From NCBI GenBank assembly GCA_025462885.1, contig JAOAPN010000008.1, positions 274,953 through 338,952 on the forward strand: DNA of 64,000 nucleotides, written 5' to 3'. The translations under genes and the position numbers were made by a program. The notes beneath the pieces were generated by a model that had not been told where the DNA came from, searched no databases, and worked only from the letters and a program-made list of their open reading frames with translations. This stretch comes from Acidobacteriaceae bacterium (GTDB lineage Bacteria; Acidobacteriota; Terriglobia; Terriglobales; Acidobacteriaceae). Shown piece after piece: positions 26,336 to 34,808 of the stretch; the stretch's first letter is position 1, and each line of letters starts with the position of its first letter.

Positions 26336-26917
26336 CTATTTAGCAGGGGAAACGGGAGCGGTTTGATCGAGATCGAGGTTAAGCTCCAGGACGTTCACGC
26401 GGGGTTCGCCGAGGAAGCCGAGTTGGCGGCCTTTCGTGTGAGTCGCGACTAGGCGGCGGACGGCGTCTTCGGACAGGTGGCGCTCGCGGGCGATGCGTGC
26501 GACCTGGAAGTCGGCGGAAGAAGGGGAGATGTCGGGGTCGAGGCCGGATGCGGAGGCGGTGACGAGGTCGATGGGGACTTCGCTGTTGGGGTGGTCGAGC
26601 TGATTCGCGGTGACGTCAGTGGCTACGCGGTCGATGAGCTTCTTATTCGTGGGTGCATAGTTGGAGCCGCTGGAGTTGGCGGCGTCATAGCCATTACCGG
26701 CGGCGGACGGGCGTGAGTGGAAGTAGGCCGGAGCGGTGAAGGGCTGGCCGATCAGGTGGGAGCCGCGCAGCGTGGTTCCCGCGTAGATGAGTTGACCGTT
26801 GGCTTTGTCTTTGAAGAGGAGCTGCGCGAGGCCGGTCACGACGAAGGGGTAGACGAGGCCAAAGAGCACGGTGGTGACGACGGTGTAGAGGATCGCGGTG
26901 AGAATGTTGCGTTTCAT
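26336..26917 (-). CDS. kdpC: Potassium-transporting ATPase subunit KdpC
   Basis: Single-span accessory subunit that helps ATP binding and assembly of the KdpFABC pump. 193 residues: one N-terminal membrane helix (ILTAILYTVVTTVLFGLVYPFV) and a periplasmic/cytosolic-face domain with GSHLIGQPF and YFHSRPSAAGNGYDA motifs. Last gene of the kdp run, 67 bp after kdpB. Confidence 0.97.
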   Translation of the reverse strand: MKRNILTAILYTVVTTVLFGLVYPFVVTGLAQLLFKDKANGQLIYAGTTLRGSHLIGQPFTAPAYFHSRPSAAGNGYDAANSSGSNYAPTNKKLIDRVATDVTANQLDHPNSEVPIDLVTASASGLDPDISPSSADFQVARIARERHLSEDAVRRLVATHTKGRQLGFLGEPRVNVLELNLDLDQTAPVSPAK

Positions 26918-26984
26918 AGGTGGTTCCTTTGCAGGTGCTGCTTGGTTTAGGCCCGGAGCTCAAGCCCTATGCCGATCGGAAGCA

Positions 26985-29042
26985 CTATGCCAGATGGACT
27001 GCGGTGATCAGGATGTCGATGAGCTTGATGCCTAAGAAGGGGGCGACCAGACCTCCGACTCCATAGATGAGAAGGTTGCGGCGCAGGAGGGCCTCGGCAG
27101 ACATAGCCTGGTACCCGACACCGCGCAGAGCAAGCGGGATGAGGCCGATGATGATCAGGGCGTTGAAGATGACTGCCGAGAGTACAGCGGACTGCGGCGT
27201 GTGCAGGTGCATGATGTTCAGCGCACCGAGAACAGGGAAGACTCCGGCGAACATCGCGGGGATGATGGCGAAGTACTTGGCCACGTCGTTGGCGATGGAG
27301 AAGGTCGTCAGGGCGCCGCGCGTCATGAGGAGCTGCTTGCCGATCTCCACGATCTCGATGAGCTTGGTGGGGTTGGAGTCGAGGTCCACCATGTTGCCGG
27401 CTTCCTTGGCCGCCTGGGTGCCGGAGTTCATGGCCACTCCTACGTCTGCCTGAGCGAGCGCGGGTGCGTCGTTGGTTCCGTCGCCGGTCATGGCGACGAG
27501 CTTGCCTTCGGCCTGCTCACGGCGGATCAGGTCCATCTTATCCTTGGGCTTGGCCTCGGCAAGGAAGTCGTCGACCCCGGCTTCGCGAGCGATGGCGGCG
27601 GCAGTGAGGGGATTGTCGCCGGTGATCATGATGGTCTTGATGCCCATGGCACGAAGTTGAGCGAAGCGCTCCTTCATGCCGCCCTTGACGATGTCCTTCA
27701 GGTGGATGACGCCGAGTGCGGTGCGGTTCTCTGCGACGACGAGCGGGGTGCCTCCTGCACGGGCGACGATCTCGACAGCGGTGCGGACTTCGTCGGGAAG
27801 GCTGCCGCCGTTCTCCTTGAGGAAGGCGGCGATGGCGTCGGTAGAGCCTTTGCGGATGATGCGGCCGGCGGAGTCGCCGCTGCCCGTGATGTTGACACCG
27901 GACATGCGGGTGACGGCGGAGAAGGGAACGAACTCGGCCTGCAGGTCGGCAATGTCGCGGCCACGGAGACCATACATCTCCTTAGCCAGGACTACGATGC
28001 TGCGGCCTTCCGGGGTCTCATCGGGGAGGGAAGAGAGTTGAGCAGCGTCGGCAAGCTGGTCCTTGCTGATGCCGGGGGCGGGAATGAACTCGGAGGCCTG
28101 ACGGTTGCCGAGGGTGATGGTGCCGGTCTTATCGAGCAGCAGGGTATTGACGTCGCCGGCAGCCTCTACTGCGCGGCCCGACATGGCGAGGACATTATGC
28201 TGCACCAGGCGGTCCATCCCGGCGATGCCGATCGCGGAGAGCAGGCCGCCGATCGTGGTTGGGATCAAGCAGACCAGCAAGGAGATGAGGACGAAGATCG
28301 TCTGCGGCGCGTGGGAGTAGATGGCGATGGGTTGAAGCGTCACGACCGCCAGCAGGAAGATGATGGTGAGACCTGCGAGCAGGATGTTAAGGGCAATCTC
28401 GTTCGGAGTCTTCTGGCGCTCGGCACCTTCGACGAGGGCGATCATGCGATCGAGGAAGGTCTCGCCGGGGTTGGAGGTGATGCGGACCTTGATCTGGTCG
28501 GAGAGGACACGCGTGCCCCCGGTGACGGCGGAGCGATCGCCCCCGGCCTCGCGGATGACGGGGGCAGACTCGCCGGTGATGGCGGATTCGTCGACGGAGG
28601 CTACGCCTTCGATGACTTCGCCGTCGCCGGGGATCATGCCGCCGGCGACGATGAAGCAGAGGTCTCCGGAGCGGAGGTCTGCACTCGGGCACACTTCGGT
28701 GGAGCCGTCGATCCTGATCCGGATGGCGGTGGTCTCGGACTTGGCGCGGCGCAGCGCATCGGCCTGGGCCTTGCCCCGGCCTTCGGCCATGGCTTCGGCA
28801 AAGTTGGCGAAGAGGACGGTGAACCAAAGCCACAGTGTGATCTGGAGGTCGAAGCCGAGGGCCTGCTTGTGGGCAGCAAGATCGCGGAAGAGATAGAGCG
28901 TGGTGATGACGCTGCCGATCTCGACGACGAACATGACAGGGTTCTTCATCATGGTGCGCGGGCTCAGCTTGACGAGTGCGTCGACGAGGGCGCGGCGGAT
29001 GATCTTTGTATCCCAAAGGCTGCGTTTGTTGGAGTGTGCCAT
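26985..29042 (-). CDS. kdpB: Potassium-transporting P-type ATPase subunit KdpB
   Basis: Catalytic subunit that couples ATP hydrolysis to K+ uptake. 685 residues. The phosphorylated Asp304 sits in [31 protein letters not shown] forms the hinge motif, and [10 protein letters not shown] is the actuator-domain dephosphorylation motif. Membrane helices are in the expected order. Gap of 19 bp to kdpA upstream. Confidence 0.98.
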   Translation of the reverse strand: MAHSNKRSLWDTKIIRRALVDALVKLSPRTMMKNPVMFVVEIGSVITTLYLFRDLAAHKQALGFDLQITLWLWFTVLFANFAEAMAEGRGKAQADALRRAKSETTAIRIRIDGSTEVCPSADLRSGDLCFIVAGGMIPGDGEVIEGVASVDESAITGESAPVIREAGGDRSAVTGGTRVLSDQIKVRITSNPGETFLDRMIALVEGAERQKTPNEIALNILLAGLTIIFLLAVVTLQPIAIYSHAPQTIFVLISLLVCLIPTTIGGLLSAIGIAGMDRLVQHNVLAMSGRAVEAAGDVNTLLLDKTGTITLGNRQASEFIPAPGISKDQLADAAQLSSLPDETPEGRSIVVLAKEMYGLRGRDIADLQAEFVPFSAVTRMSGVNITGSGDSAGRIIRKGSTDAIAAFLKENGGSLPDEVRTAVEIVARAGGTPLVVAENRTALGVIHLKDIVKGGMKERFAQLRAMGIKTIMITGDNPLTAAAIAREAGVDDFLAEAKPKDKMDLIRREQAEGKLVAMTGDGTNDAPALAQADVGVAMNSGTQAAKEAGNMVDLDSNPTKLIEIVEIGKQLLMTRGALTTFSIANDVAKYFAIIPAMFAGVFPVLGALNIMHLHTPQSAVLSAVIFNALIIIGLIPLALRGVGYQAMSAEALLRRNLLIYGVGGLVAPFLGIKLIDILITAVHLA

Positions 29043-29061
29043 GGTGATTGTTCTTTCTGCT

Positions 29062-30837
29062 CTAGAATGCTTTGCCGGCGTGCATGAGAAGGTGCTCGAG
29101 GATAGGACCGAGCGAGAGCGCGGGGAAGAAGGTGAGTGCGCCGACGATGAGAATGACTCCGACTAGAAGAACCGTGAAGAGCGCGGTATGCACAGGGAAG
29201 GTACCCTGCGACGGCGGCACGAGCTTCTTCTGGGCAAGGTTGCCGGCGATCGCCAGCATGGGCACGATCATGAAGAATCGTCCGACCAGCATTGCAGTGG
29301 CCAGCGACAGGTTGTACCAGGGTGTGTTGGCGTTGAGGCCGGCGAAGGCGGAACCGTTGTTGCCGGTGGTCGAGGTGTAGGCATACAGAATCTCGGAGAG
29401 ACCATGGGGTCCGGCATTAGCGAGGGACGCCAGGCCAATGTTAGGCATCGTCAGTGAAACAGCAGAGAAGCCGAGAATTGAGAGCGGGAAGATGAGCACG
29501 TAGAGCATGGCCATCTTGACGTCGAAAGATTCGATCTTCTTGCCGAGGTACTCGGGGGTCCGACCGACCATCAGTCCCGCGATGAAGACGGCGAGGACGA
29601 CGAAGATCAACATGCCGTAGAGACCCGCTCCGACGCCGCCGAAGATGACTTCGCCGAGCATGATGTTGACCAGTGGGACCAGGCCGCCGAGAGGCATAAA
29701 GGAGTCATGCATGGAGTTGACGGCTCCGCAGCTTGCGTCGGTGGTGACGGTGGCGAAGAGTGCGGAGTTGGCGATACCGAAGCGGACTTCCTTGCCCTCC
29801 ATATTGCCGCCGGCCTGGAGTGCGGAGGCGTGCTGATTGACCGAGTGAAGCAATGGGTTGGCCTGGGCCTCCGAGTAGTAGGAGACAAAGACCCCGGCGA
29901 AGAAGAGCAGCGCCATGGCCGCGAAGATGGCCCACCCGTGGGCCGGGGCTTTGACCATGCGGCCGAGGGTCACGGTAAGCGCTGCAGGAATCAGGAAGAT
30001 GGAGAACATTTGCATCAGGTTCGAGAGCGGCGTGGGGTTCTCGAAGGGGTGTGCGCTATTTGCGTTGAAGAAGCCGCCACCGTTGGTGCCGAGCATCTTG
30101 ATGGCCTCTTGTGAGGCGACGGGACCCTGCGCGATGCTTTGTGTGGTGATGGTTTGAGTCGTTGCCTTTCCATCTATGCCGGTAGTGGTTACAGACTGCG
30201 GTTGGACCAGCGTAGCTTGATCGTAGGGGCGGAAGTTCTGCACGACACCCTGCGATACGAGCAGCAGCGCATAGATGAGGCAACCGGGAAGGAGCACCCA
30301 GAGCGAGGCGCGGGTGGTGTCGACCCAGAAGTTGCCGAGGGTCTTCGACTCCTTGCGAGAGATGCCGCGGATAAGAGCCACGGCGAGCGCCATGCCGACG
30401 GCTGCCGAGAAGAAATTGTGATACGCCAGCGTGAGCATCTGGGTGAGATAGCTCATCGTGGCTTCGGGGACGTAGGACTGCCAGTTGGTATTGGTGGTGA
30501 AAGATGCGGCGGTATTGAGGGCTAGGTCAGGCGTGACGTTAGCCAAATGCTGCGGATTGAGCGGCAGGAAGTGCTGCAGACGCTCGATGGCATAGGTAGC
30601 AAGCAGCGTCACGACGCTGAAAAGAAGCATGACAATGGCATACTCGGTCCAGCGCATCTCATGTGTCTCATCGATACCCGTGAGGCGGTAGATGAGCCTT
30701 TCGATGGGACGGAAGATACGGTCTGTGAAAGTCCGTTCGCGTTCGAAGACGCGGGCCATGTAGAGGCCGAGTGGCTTCGCACAGGCGAGCACGAGGGCGA
30801 AGAAGATTGCGATCTGGAACCAGCCGTTTGCGGTCAT
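29062..30837 (-). CDS. kdpA: Potassium-transporting ATPase subunit KdpA
   Basis: K+-selective membrane subunit related to the Trk/Ktr/HKT channel-like family. 591 residues, about ten membrane helices. Selectivity-filter-type loops are visible ([19 protein letters not shown] and [20 protein letters not shown]). Starts 25 bp after the kdpF stop. Confidence 0.98.
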   Translation of the reverse strand: MTANGWFQIAIFFALVLACAKPLGLYMARVFERERTFTDRIFRPIERLIYRLTGIDETHEMRWTEYAIVMLLFSVVTLLATYAIERLQHFLPLNPQHLANVTPDLALNTAASFTTNTNWQSYVPEATMSYLTQMLTLAYHNFFSAAVGMALAVALIRGISRKESKTLGNFWVDTTRASLWVLLPGCLIYALLLVSQGVVQNFRPYDQATLVQPQSVTTTGIDGKATTQTITTQSIAQGPVASQEAIKMLGTNGGGFFNANSAHPFENPTPLSNLMQMFSIFLIPAALTVTLGRMVKAPAHGWAIFAAMALLFFAGVFVSYYSEAQANPLLHSVNQHASALQAGGNMEGKEVRFGIANSALFATVTTDASCGAVNSMHDSFMPLGGLVPLVNIMLGEVIFGGVGAGLYGMLIFVVLAVFIAGLMVGRTPEYLGKKIESFDVKMAMLYVLIFPLSILGFSAVSLTMPNIGLASLANAGPHGLSEILYAYTSTTGNNGSAFAGLNANTPWYNLSLATAMLVGRFFMIVPMLAIAGNLAQKKLVPPSQGTFPVHTALFTVLLVGVILIVGALTFFPALSLGPILEHLLMHAGKAF

Positions 30838-30862
30838 CGGGGCTTACCTTCTTGAAACTTGA

Positions 30863-30949
30863 TTAAAACTTTTCGGGTTGCAACAGCGCGTAGACGAGGT
30901 AGACCAGCAGGGCGACGGTGACGAGAGCGAGAAGAGTAAGTTCGAGCAT
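30863..30949 (-). CDS. kdpF: Potassium-transporting ATPase subunit KdpF
   Basis: 28-residue single-span peptide, MLELTLLALVTVALLVYLVY then ALLQPEKF, matching KdpF by size, hydrophobicity and the LxPExF end. KdpF stabilises the KdpABC complex. Its ATG follows directly after the stop of the 42-residue gene (TAGATG), and kdpA follows 25 bp later. Confidence 0.92.
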   Translation of the reverse strand: MLELTLLALVTVALLVYLVYALLQPEKF

Positions 30950-31078
30950 CTACTTACCCTCCTTGGCGACAACGTCACGGGATGTCGGGCTGGTGTTGAG
31001 CCGCTCGCAGCCAACGGTGTATCCGATGGCTGCGAGGAAGAAGAGAACAGAGGCTGCGGGTAGAAGGATGTCGGCCAT
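30950..31078 (-). CDS. 42-residue membrane peptide before kdpF
   Basis: Sequence starts MADILLPAASVLFFLAAIGY and continues with a short polar tail (TVGCERLNTSPTSRDVVAKE, GK). One membrane helix, one Cys at the membrane border followed by Glu-Arg-Leu. Its stop abuts the kdpF start with no gap, so it is certainly within the operon if translated. The position and tight coupling suggest an additional Kdp-associated small subunit; I do not recognise a named family. Missed by gene finders with normal length cut-offs. Confidence 0.7.
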   Translation of the reverse strand: MADILLPAASVLFFLAAIGYTVGCERLNTSPTSRDVVAKEGK

Positions 31079-31120
31079 CGTGCGGCTCCGATTAAGTTAG
31101 AAGTAACTGGGTTAGAGTTT

Positions 31121-32713
31121 CTAAAAGTGATAGATAAGATCGCCGGCCATCGTGAATTGGCTCTTTTTAGTGGGCGATCCAAGATATGGCGCGTCGTATG
31201 CGACCTTGTCATAAGCGTGGTCGAAGCGAAGCTCGGGGCGGAAGGTGACGGTGCTGCCAAGCCAGAAGTTGAAGCCGACGAGGTGCGAGGTGTAGCGCGT
31301 GGCGTTGCCGGTGCGCTGCCCTTTTACGTCGTTGTCGAACTCATTGCGGATGGTGAAGGACGAGTGGTGATTGTTGAACTCGTGCTCGATGTAGTTGACG
31401 ACGCCGTAGTCCGGCGCAAAGCAGTGCATCGCGGCAGGGTTGCAATGGGCTCCGTTGGCACCGGTGATCGGGCTGGGTGAAGTGACGGGTCCCGGGCCTG
31501 CGTAGTCGTTGTTCGGCACCTCGCGCTGGTACTGGTAGAGGAACTCGGTCGCGGCGTGCCAGGTGGGCGAGAAGCTGTGGTAGTAGGTCAGGTAGTAACC
31601 GGACAGATTGTTGTATCCGTACTTCGCGGAGTTCAGCGAGTTGGCGCAGGCGTACAGACGATCGCCGCCGTTCTTCCAGCTATAGTCGGCGCAGACGTTT
31701 CCAGTGAGCTTTGCACCCTTTGCCCAGGGAGCGATGTCACAACCCGCACTAACGCCGGCCTGCAGTTTCAAATGCTCGCTGACCTTGGTCGTGACGTTCA
31801 CGCCATGCTGGGTGTAGCAGTCGAAGGTGTAGAGGATGGAGTGCGAGTAGGTGTAATTATTCGGGGCAAGCTGCGCCTCGATATCCGGGATGGAGATGTA
31901 GCGACCGACCCGCACGTCGGTCCCCTTGCCGATCTTGGGAACATAGAAGTCGAAGTAGTACATCACTTCATCGAAGCCATAAGTCTGGCCGCTGGAGTAA
32001 GAAAGTAGTTGCTGGGAGAAGACTCCCTTGGACGTGGTGTAGCGGTAGTCGAGGCCGTAGAGGCTGGTGAAGCGGAAGCCGTAGTCGAAGTGATCGGTCT
32101 GGACGGTGTCGGGCAGACGCTCGATGTAGAGGGCGGCCTGATCGAGCTGGATCGAGTTGGGGATGACGTCGTAGGCGACCGGGCCGTTCGCGTACTTACC
32201 CTTGTTGGACGTGCTGGCGTTGCCGCCGATGTTGATCCAGCCGTAGACCTTGGTGCGGCTGTCCTGCTTCTTCAGGGCTTTCATCAGCGGATAGGTTTGG
32301 GTATCCGCTGCACCAATGACAACCGTGCCGCCAACGGGCCAGTCAGGGCTTGGGAACGGAGGCGAGTTGAGTGGAGCGGGTGTGCCACGACGCTTCGGTG
32401 CGGCGGGTGTTGGAAGTCCGTTTGAGCCAACGGTCCAGTCATCGAGATAGACGTGGCCGAGGCGGGTGAAGAAACCGCGGCTTGCTGGAGATGCCTGTGG
32501 ATCGGCTACCGGCAGAACGGAGGTGGAGTACGAGACGCCTGCTGAAACCACATCGGCTTCTTCGCGCGGAGGGTCGGACTTGTTTAGCGCAGCGGCCATG
32601 AGTTGCGACGATGCTGCTTTGCGGATTGGAGCCTGTTGGCTGAATGCTGCAACGGGAAAGAGAGTGGCGGCGAGAAAGGTTACGACGGGGAACCAATTCG
32701 AGATTGTATGCAT
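31121..32713 (-). CDS. Outer-membrane porin (BBP2/OmpL-like) in the kdp operon
   Basis: 530 residues. Signal peptide to about residue 25 (FPVAAFSQQ), a low-complexity linker, then a beta-barrel with alternating aromatic strands and C-terminal Phe (AGDLIYHF). The pattern matches the BBP2 putative beta-barrel porin group. It lies between kdpE and the kdpF region on the same strand, 42 bp before the 42-residue gene and 126 bp after kdpE, with a phased repeat array in that gap. The context suggests a porin induced together with the Kdp pump, possibly for K+ passage across the outer membrane under limitation. No pore specificity can be read from sequence. Confidence 0.82.
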   Translation of the reverse strand: MHTISNWFPVVTFLAATLFPVAAFSQQAPIRKAASSQLMAAALNKSDPPREEADVVSAGVSYSTSVLPVADPQASPASRGFFTRLGHVYLDDWTVGSNGLPTPAAPKRRGTPAPLNSPPFPSPDWPVGGTVVIGAADTQTYPLMKALKKQDSRTKVYGWINIGGNASTSNKGKYANGPVAYDVIPNSIQLDQAALYIERLPDTVQTDHFDYGFRFTSLYGLDYRYTTSKGVFSQQLLSYSSGQTYGFDEVMYYFDFYVPKIGKGTDVRVGRYISIPDIEAQLAPNNYTYSHSILYTFDCYTQHGVNVTTKVSEHLKLQAGVSAGCDIAPWAKGAKLTGNVCADYSWKNGGDRLYACANSLNSAKYGYNNLSGYYLTYYHSFSPTWHAATEFLYQYQREVPNNDYAGPGPVTSPSPITGANGAHCNPAAMHCFAPDYGVVNYIEHEFNNHHSSFTIRNEFDNDVKGQRTGNATRYTSHLVGFNFWLGSTVTFRPELRFDHAYDKVAYDAPYLGSPTKKSQFTMAGDLIYHF

Positions 32714-32773
32714 GACGGTACGACTGCCGGTTCCTTCGCACCCGGCAATAGTTTGATGAAACGCCGTTTGCTG

Positions 32774-32812
32774 TAAAGAAGCCGTAGGGAATTTATAAAG
32801 AAGTCGTAAAGA
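32774..32812 (-). promoter_or_regulatory. Four 11-bp-phased TAAAGA-like boxes (candidate KdpE binding array)
   Basis: On the plus strand TAAAGA occurs at 32774, 32796 and 32807, and TAGGGA at 32785, so all four start exactly 11 bp apart. Read on the transcribed (minus) strand they give TTTACG, TTTATA, CCTACG and TTTACA, close to the TTTATA/TTTACA direct repeat of the E. coli KdpE site. The array lies about 61-100 bp upstream of the porin start, the expected place for an OmpR-family activator site driving porin-kdpFABC. Confidence 0.65.
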
Positions 32813-32839
32813 TCGCCGGGTTGTACACCGCTGACGGAT

Positions 32840-33562
32840 CTAGATCTCGTTGGCTCCGGTGGGTCGGAAACGGTAGCCGATCCATGGCTCGGTGAGGATG
32901 TAGCGGGGTTCTTCGGAGTCGGACAGCTCGATCTTCTTACGAAGTTGGCCGATGTTGACACGAAGATACTCTGGCTGGTCCGCGTTGGTGCCCCACACGG
33001 TCTGGAGGAGAGCGCGGTGGGTCATCACCTGTCCCGCGTGCTGGGCGAGGCAGACGAGCAGGTCGAACTGTTTGGGCGTCAGGTGGATATCCTCGCCGCG
33101 AACCAGGACGCGGTGTTGGGGGACATCGATGTGGAAGTCCCCGAGGCTGATGACCTGGGGCATCTCCGGCGTGGCGGCGATCTGGCGACGAAGCTGGGCT
33201 CGGACGCGGGCCTGGAGCTCCTGGATGCTGAACGGCTTGGTGACGAAGTCGTCGGCCCCGGCGTCGAGCGCTTCGATCTTCTGGCGGTCCTGATTGCGGA
33301 CGGAGAGGACGATGATAGGAACCTGCGAGACGGCGCGAACCTCGCGACAAAGCTCGACACCATCCATCTGTGGCATGGCGAGGTCGGTGATGATGAGATC
33401 AGGCTTCCAGGCATGGAGCGCTACCAGGCCTTCGACGCCATTGGCTGCGATCTGCAGCGCATAGCCTTGCGTGGAGAGAGCAGTGCGGAGGACGCGGGTG
33501 ATCTGCGGCTCGTCGTCGACGATGAGGATCTTGAAGGGTGCATCGCGCTCGGTGGATTTCAC
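32840..33562 (-). CDS. kdpE: KdpE-like OmpR-family response regulator
   Basis: 240 residues. Receiver domain with acidic pair Asp16-Asp17 in LIVDDEPQ, phospho-acceptor Asp60 in IITDLAMP, and a conserved Lys in the DFVTKPFS motif; C-terminal winged helix with LTPKQFDLLVCLAQHAGQVMT and a final WIGYRFRP-type hairpin. It should bind upstream of the kdp genes when phosphorylated. It starts 46 bp after the KdpD N-terminal gene and precedes the porin. Confidence 0.93.
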   Translation of the reverse strand: MKSTERDAPFKILIVDDEPQITRVLRTALSTQGYALQIAANGVEGLVALHAWKPDLIITDLAMPQMDGVELCREVRAVSQVPIIVLSVRNQDRQKIEALDAGADDFVTKPFSIQELQARVRAQLRRQIAATPEMPQVISLGDFHIDVPQHRVLVRGEDIHLTPKQFDLLVCLAQHAGQVMTHRALLQTVWGTNADQPEYLRVNIGQLRKKIELSDSEEPRYILTEPWIGYRFRPTGANEI

Positions 33563-33608
33563 TAACGCTCCTGTTGCTTATTGTGTCACTCGCGGTACCG
33601 ACGCAGCA

Positions 33609-34790
33609 TCACTCGCGTTCGGGATGCTGCGTGACGATGTGAACATCTACGTTGGGGGATTCTTTGAGGAAGTGCTGAATGGCCCAGTAGTAGAGGTACT
33701 TGCGCCATCCGCTGACGGCGGTCCGGCCGAAGATGATGTGGGTGATGTGTTTTTCGCGAACGAACTCGGCTGCGGTGTGAGCAATGCTCTTACCCGGGAT
33801 GAGGAAGATCTGCGCTTCCAGATTACGCGCGAATTCAAGGTTCGCTTCGAGGGTACTCTGCTGGGCTCGATCTCGCTCCCGGTCGTTCTGGATATGCAGG
33901 ATGAAGAGTTCGCCCCCGACGCCCTCCGCGATGCGCGCGCCTCGGGCGATGAGCATCTGCGAGGCACTGCTGGAGCTGATACACACGGCTACGCGCTCGC
34001 GGACGGCCCACTTCTCCTGGATGCGTTTGGAATCCATGTAGGCGGTCAGGTTACGGTCGACGGCCTTGGTGACGTGTTGCAAAGCGAGTTCGCGGAGGGC
34101 GATGAGGTTGCCGCGGCGGAAGAAATTGGCGAGGGCTTTCTCGGCACGGTCAACGCCGTAGATGTCGCCGCGACGCATCCGGGTTTGTAACGCCTCCGGT
34201 GTCAGATCGGCCATGACGATCTCGTCGGCACGCTGCACAAGCCAGTCGGGAACGACCTCGCGAATCTGGACACCGGTGACGCTCTGCACCGTGGGAGCGA
34301 CGCTTTCGATGTGCTGGACGTTCATAGTGGCGATGACGTCGATCTTCGCCGCAAGGACATCAAGGACATCTTCGTAGCGTTTGCGGTGTTTGCTGCCCTC
34401 GATATTGGTGTGGGCGAGTTCGTCGATCAGCACGGTCTGCGGACGACGCGCGAGGATGGCGTCGACGTCCATCTCTTCGAAGATCACGCCCTTGTAGTCG
34501 ATGCGCCTGCGGGGAACCTGTTCGAGCTGCTCGGCCAACTCGGCGGTGCGAGGGCGGCCATGGGTTTCGACGACGCCGATGACAATGTCTTCTCCGCGCT
34601 CATGGCGGCGGATGGCCTCGGAGAGCATGTTGTAGGTCTTGCCGACGCCCGGAGCATACCCCAGGAAGAGCTTGAAGGTCCCCTGGGTCTTCTCGGGCGC
34701 AACCTTCTCCAGCCACTCTTCGGGAGTCTTGGCCGTACTCTTGGAGGGGGAGTACAACGGATCGCGGCCGGCGATGGATGCGCGTGGCAT
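33609..34790 (-). CDS. KdpD N-terminal half: KdpD ATP-binding plus universal stress domains, no kinase
   Basis: 393 residues from the ATG at 34790; a longer frame to 34901 overlaps the divergent kinase gene and is not preferred. The KdpD signature domain (about 35-250) has Walker A GYAPGVGKT at 44-52. A universal stress-type domain follows at about 265-390 (VCISSSSASQMLIARGARIA, later HIIFGRTAVSGWRKYLYY). The DUF4118, GAF and histidine-kinase parts of ordinary KdpD (about 900 residues) are absent and are encoded as a separate protein on the other strand. Short KdpD forms exist in some bacteria; the split with opposite orientation is notable. Likely cytoplasmic K+/osmotic/c-di-AMP sensing half. 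Confidence 0.88.
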   Translation of the reverse strand: MPRASIAGRDPLYSPSKSTAKTPEEWLEKVAPEKTQGTFKLFLGYAPGVGKTYNMLSEAIRRHERGEDIVIGVVETHGRPRTAELAEQLEQVPRRRIDYKGVIFEEMDVDAILARRPQTVLIDELAHTNIEGSKHRKRYEDVLDVLAAKIDVIATMNVQHIESVAPTVQSVTGVQIREVVPDWLVQRADEIVMADLTPEALQTRMRRGDIYGVDRAEKALANFFRRGNLIALRELALQHVTKAVDRNLTAYMDSKRIQEKWAVRERVAVCISSSSASQMLIARGARIAEGVGGELFILHIQNDRERDRAQQSTLEANLEFARNLEAQIFLIPGKSIAHTAAEFVREKHITHIIFGRTAVSGWRKYLYYWAIQHFLKESPNVDVHIVTQHPERE

Positions 34791-34808
34791 AGAGCTACTA
34801 TAAGGGGA
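34791..34808. promoter_or_regulatory. 18-bp divergent start region between the two KdpD halves
   Basis: Only 18 bp separate the two opposed start codons. AAGGGGA lies directly against the plus-strand ATG, too close for an ideal ribosome-binding site, and no clear one precedes the minus-strand ATG. Promoters for both genes must therefore lie inside the opposite coding regions, or translation is leaderless. Confidence 0.45.

Noticed and set aside
27201..29087. 628-residue plus-strand frame opposite kdpB
   Set aside because: Antisense shadow of a clear kdpB. The sequence is Gly/Asp/Val rich without domain patterns, as expected for the reverse of a GC-rich gene.
34311..34808. 166-codon upstream extension of the divergent histidine kinase
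   Set aside because: It runs antisense through the KdpD N-terminal half and has no membrane or sensor pattern; the kinase starts naturally at 34809 before TM1.
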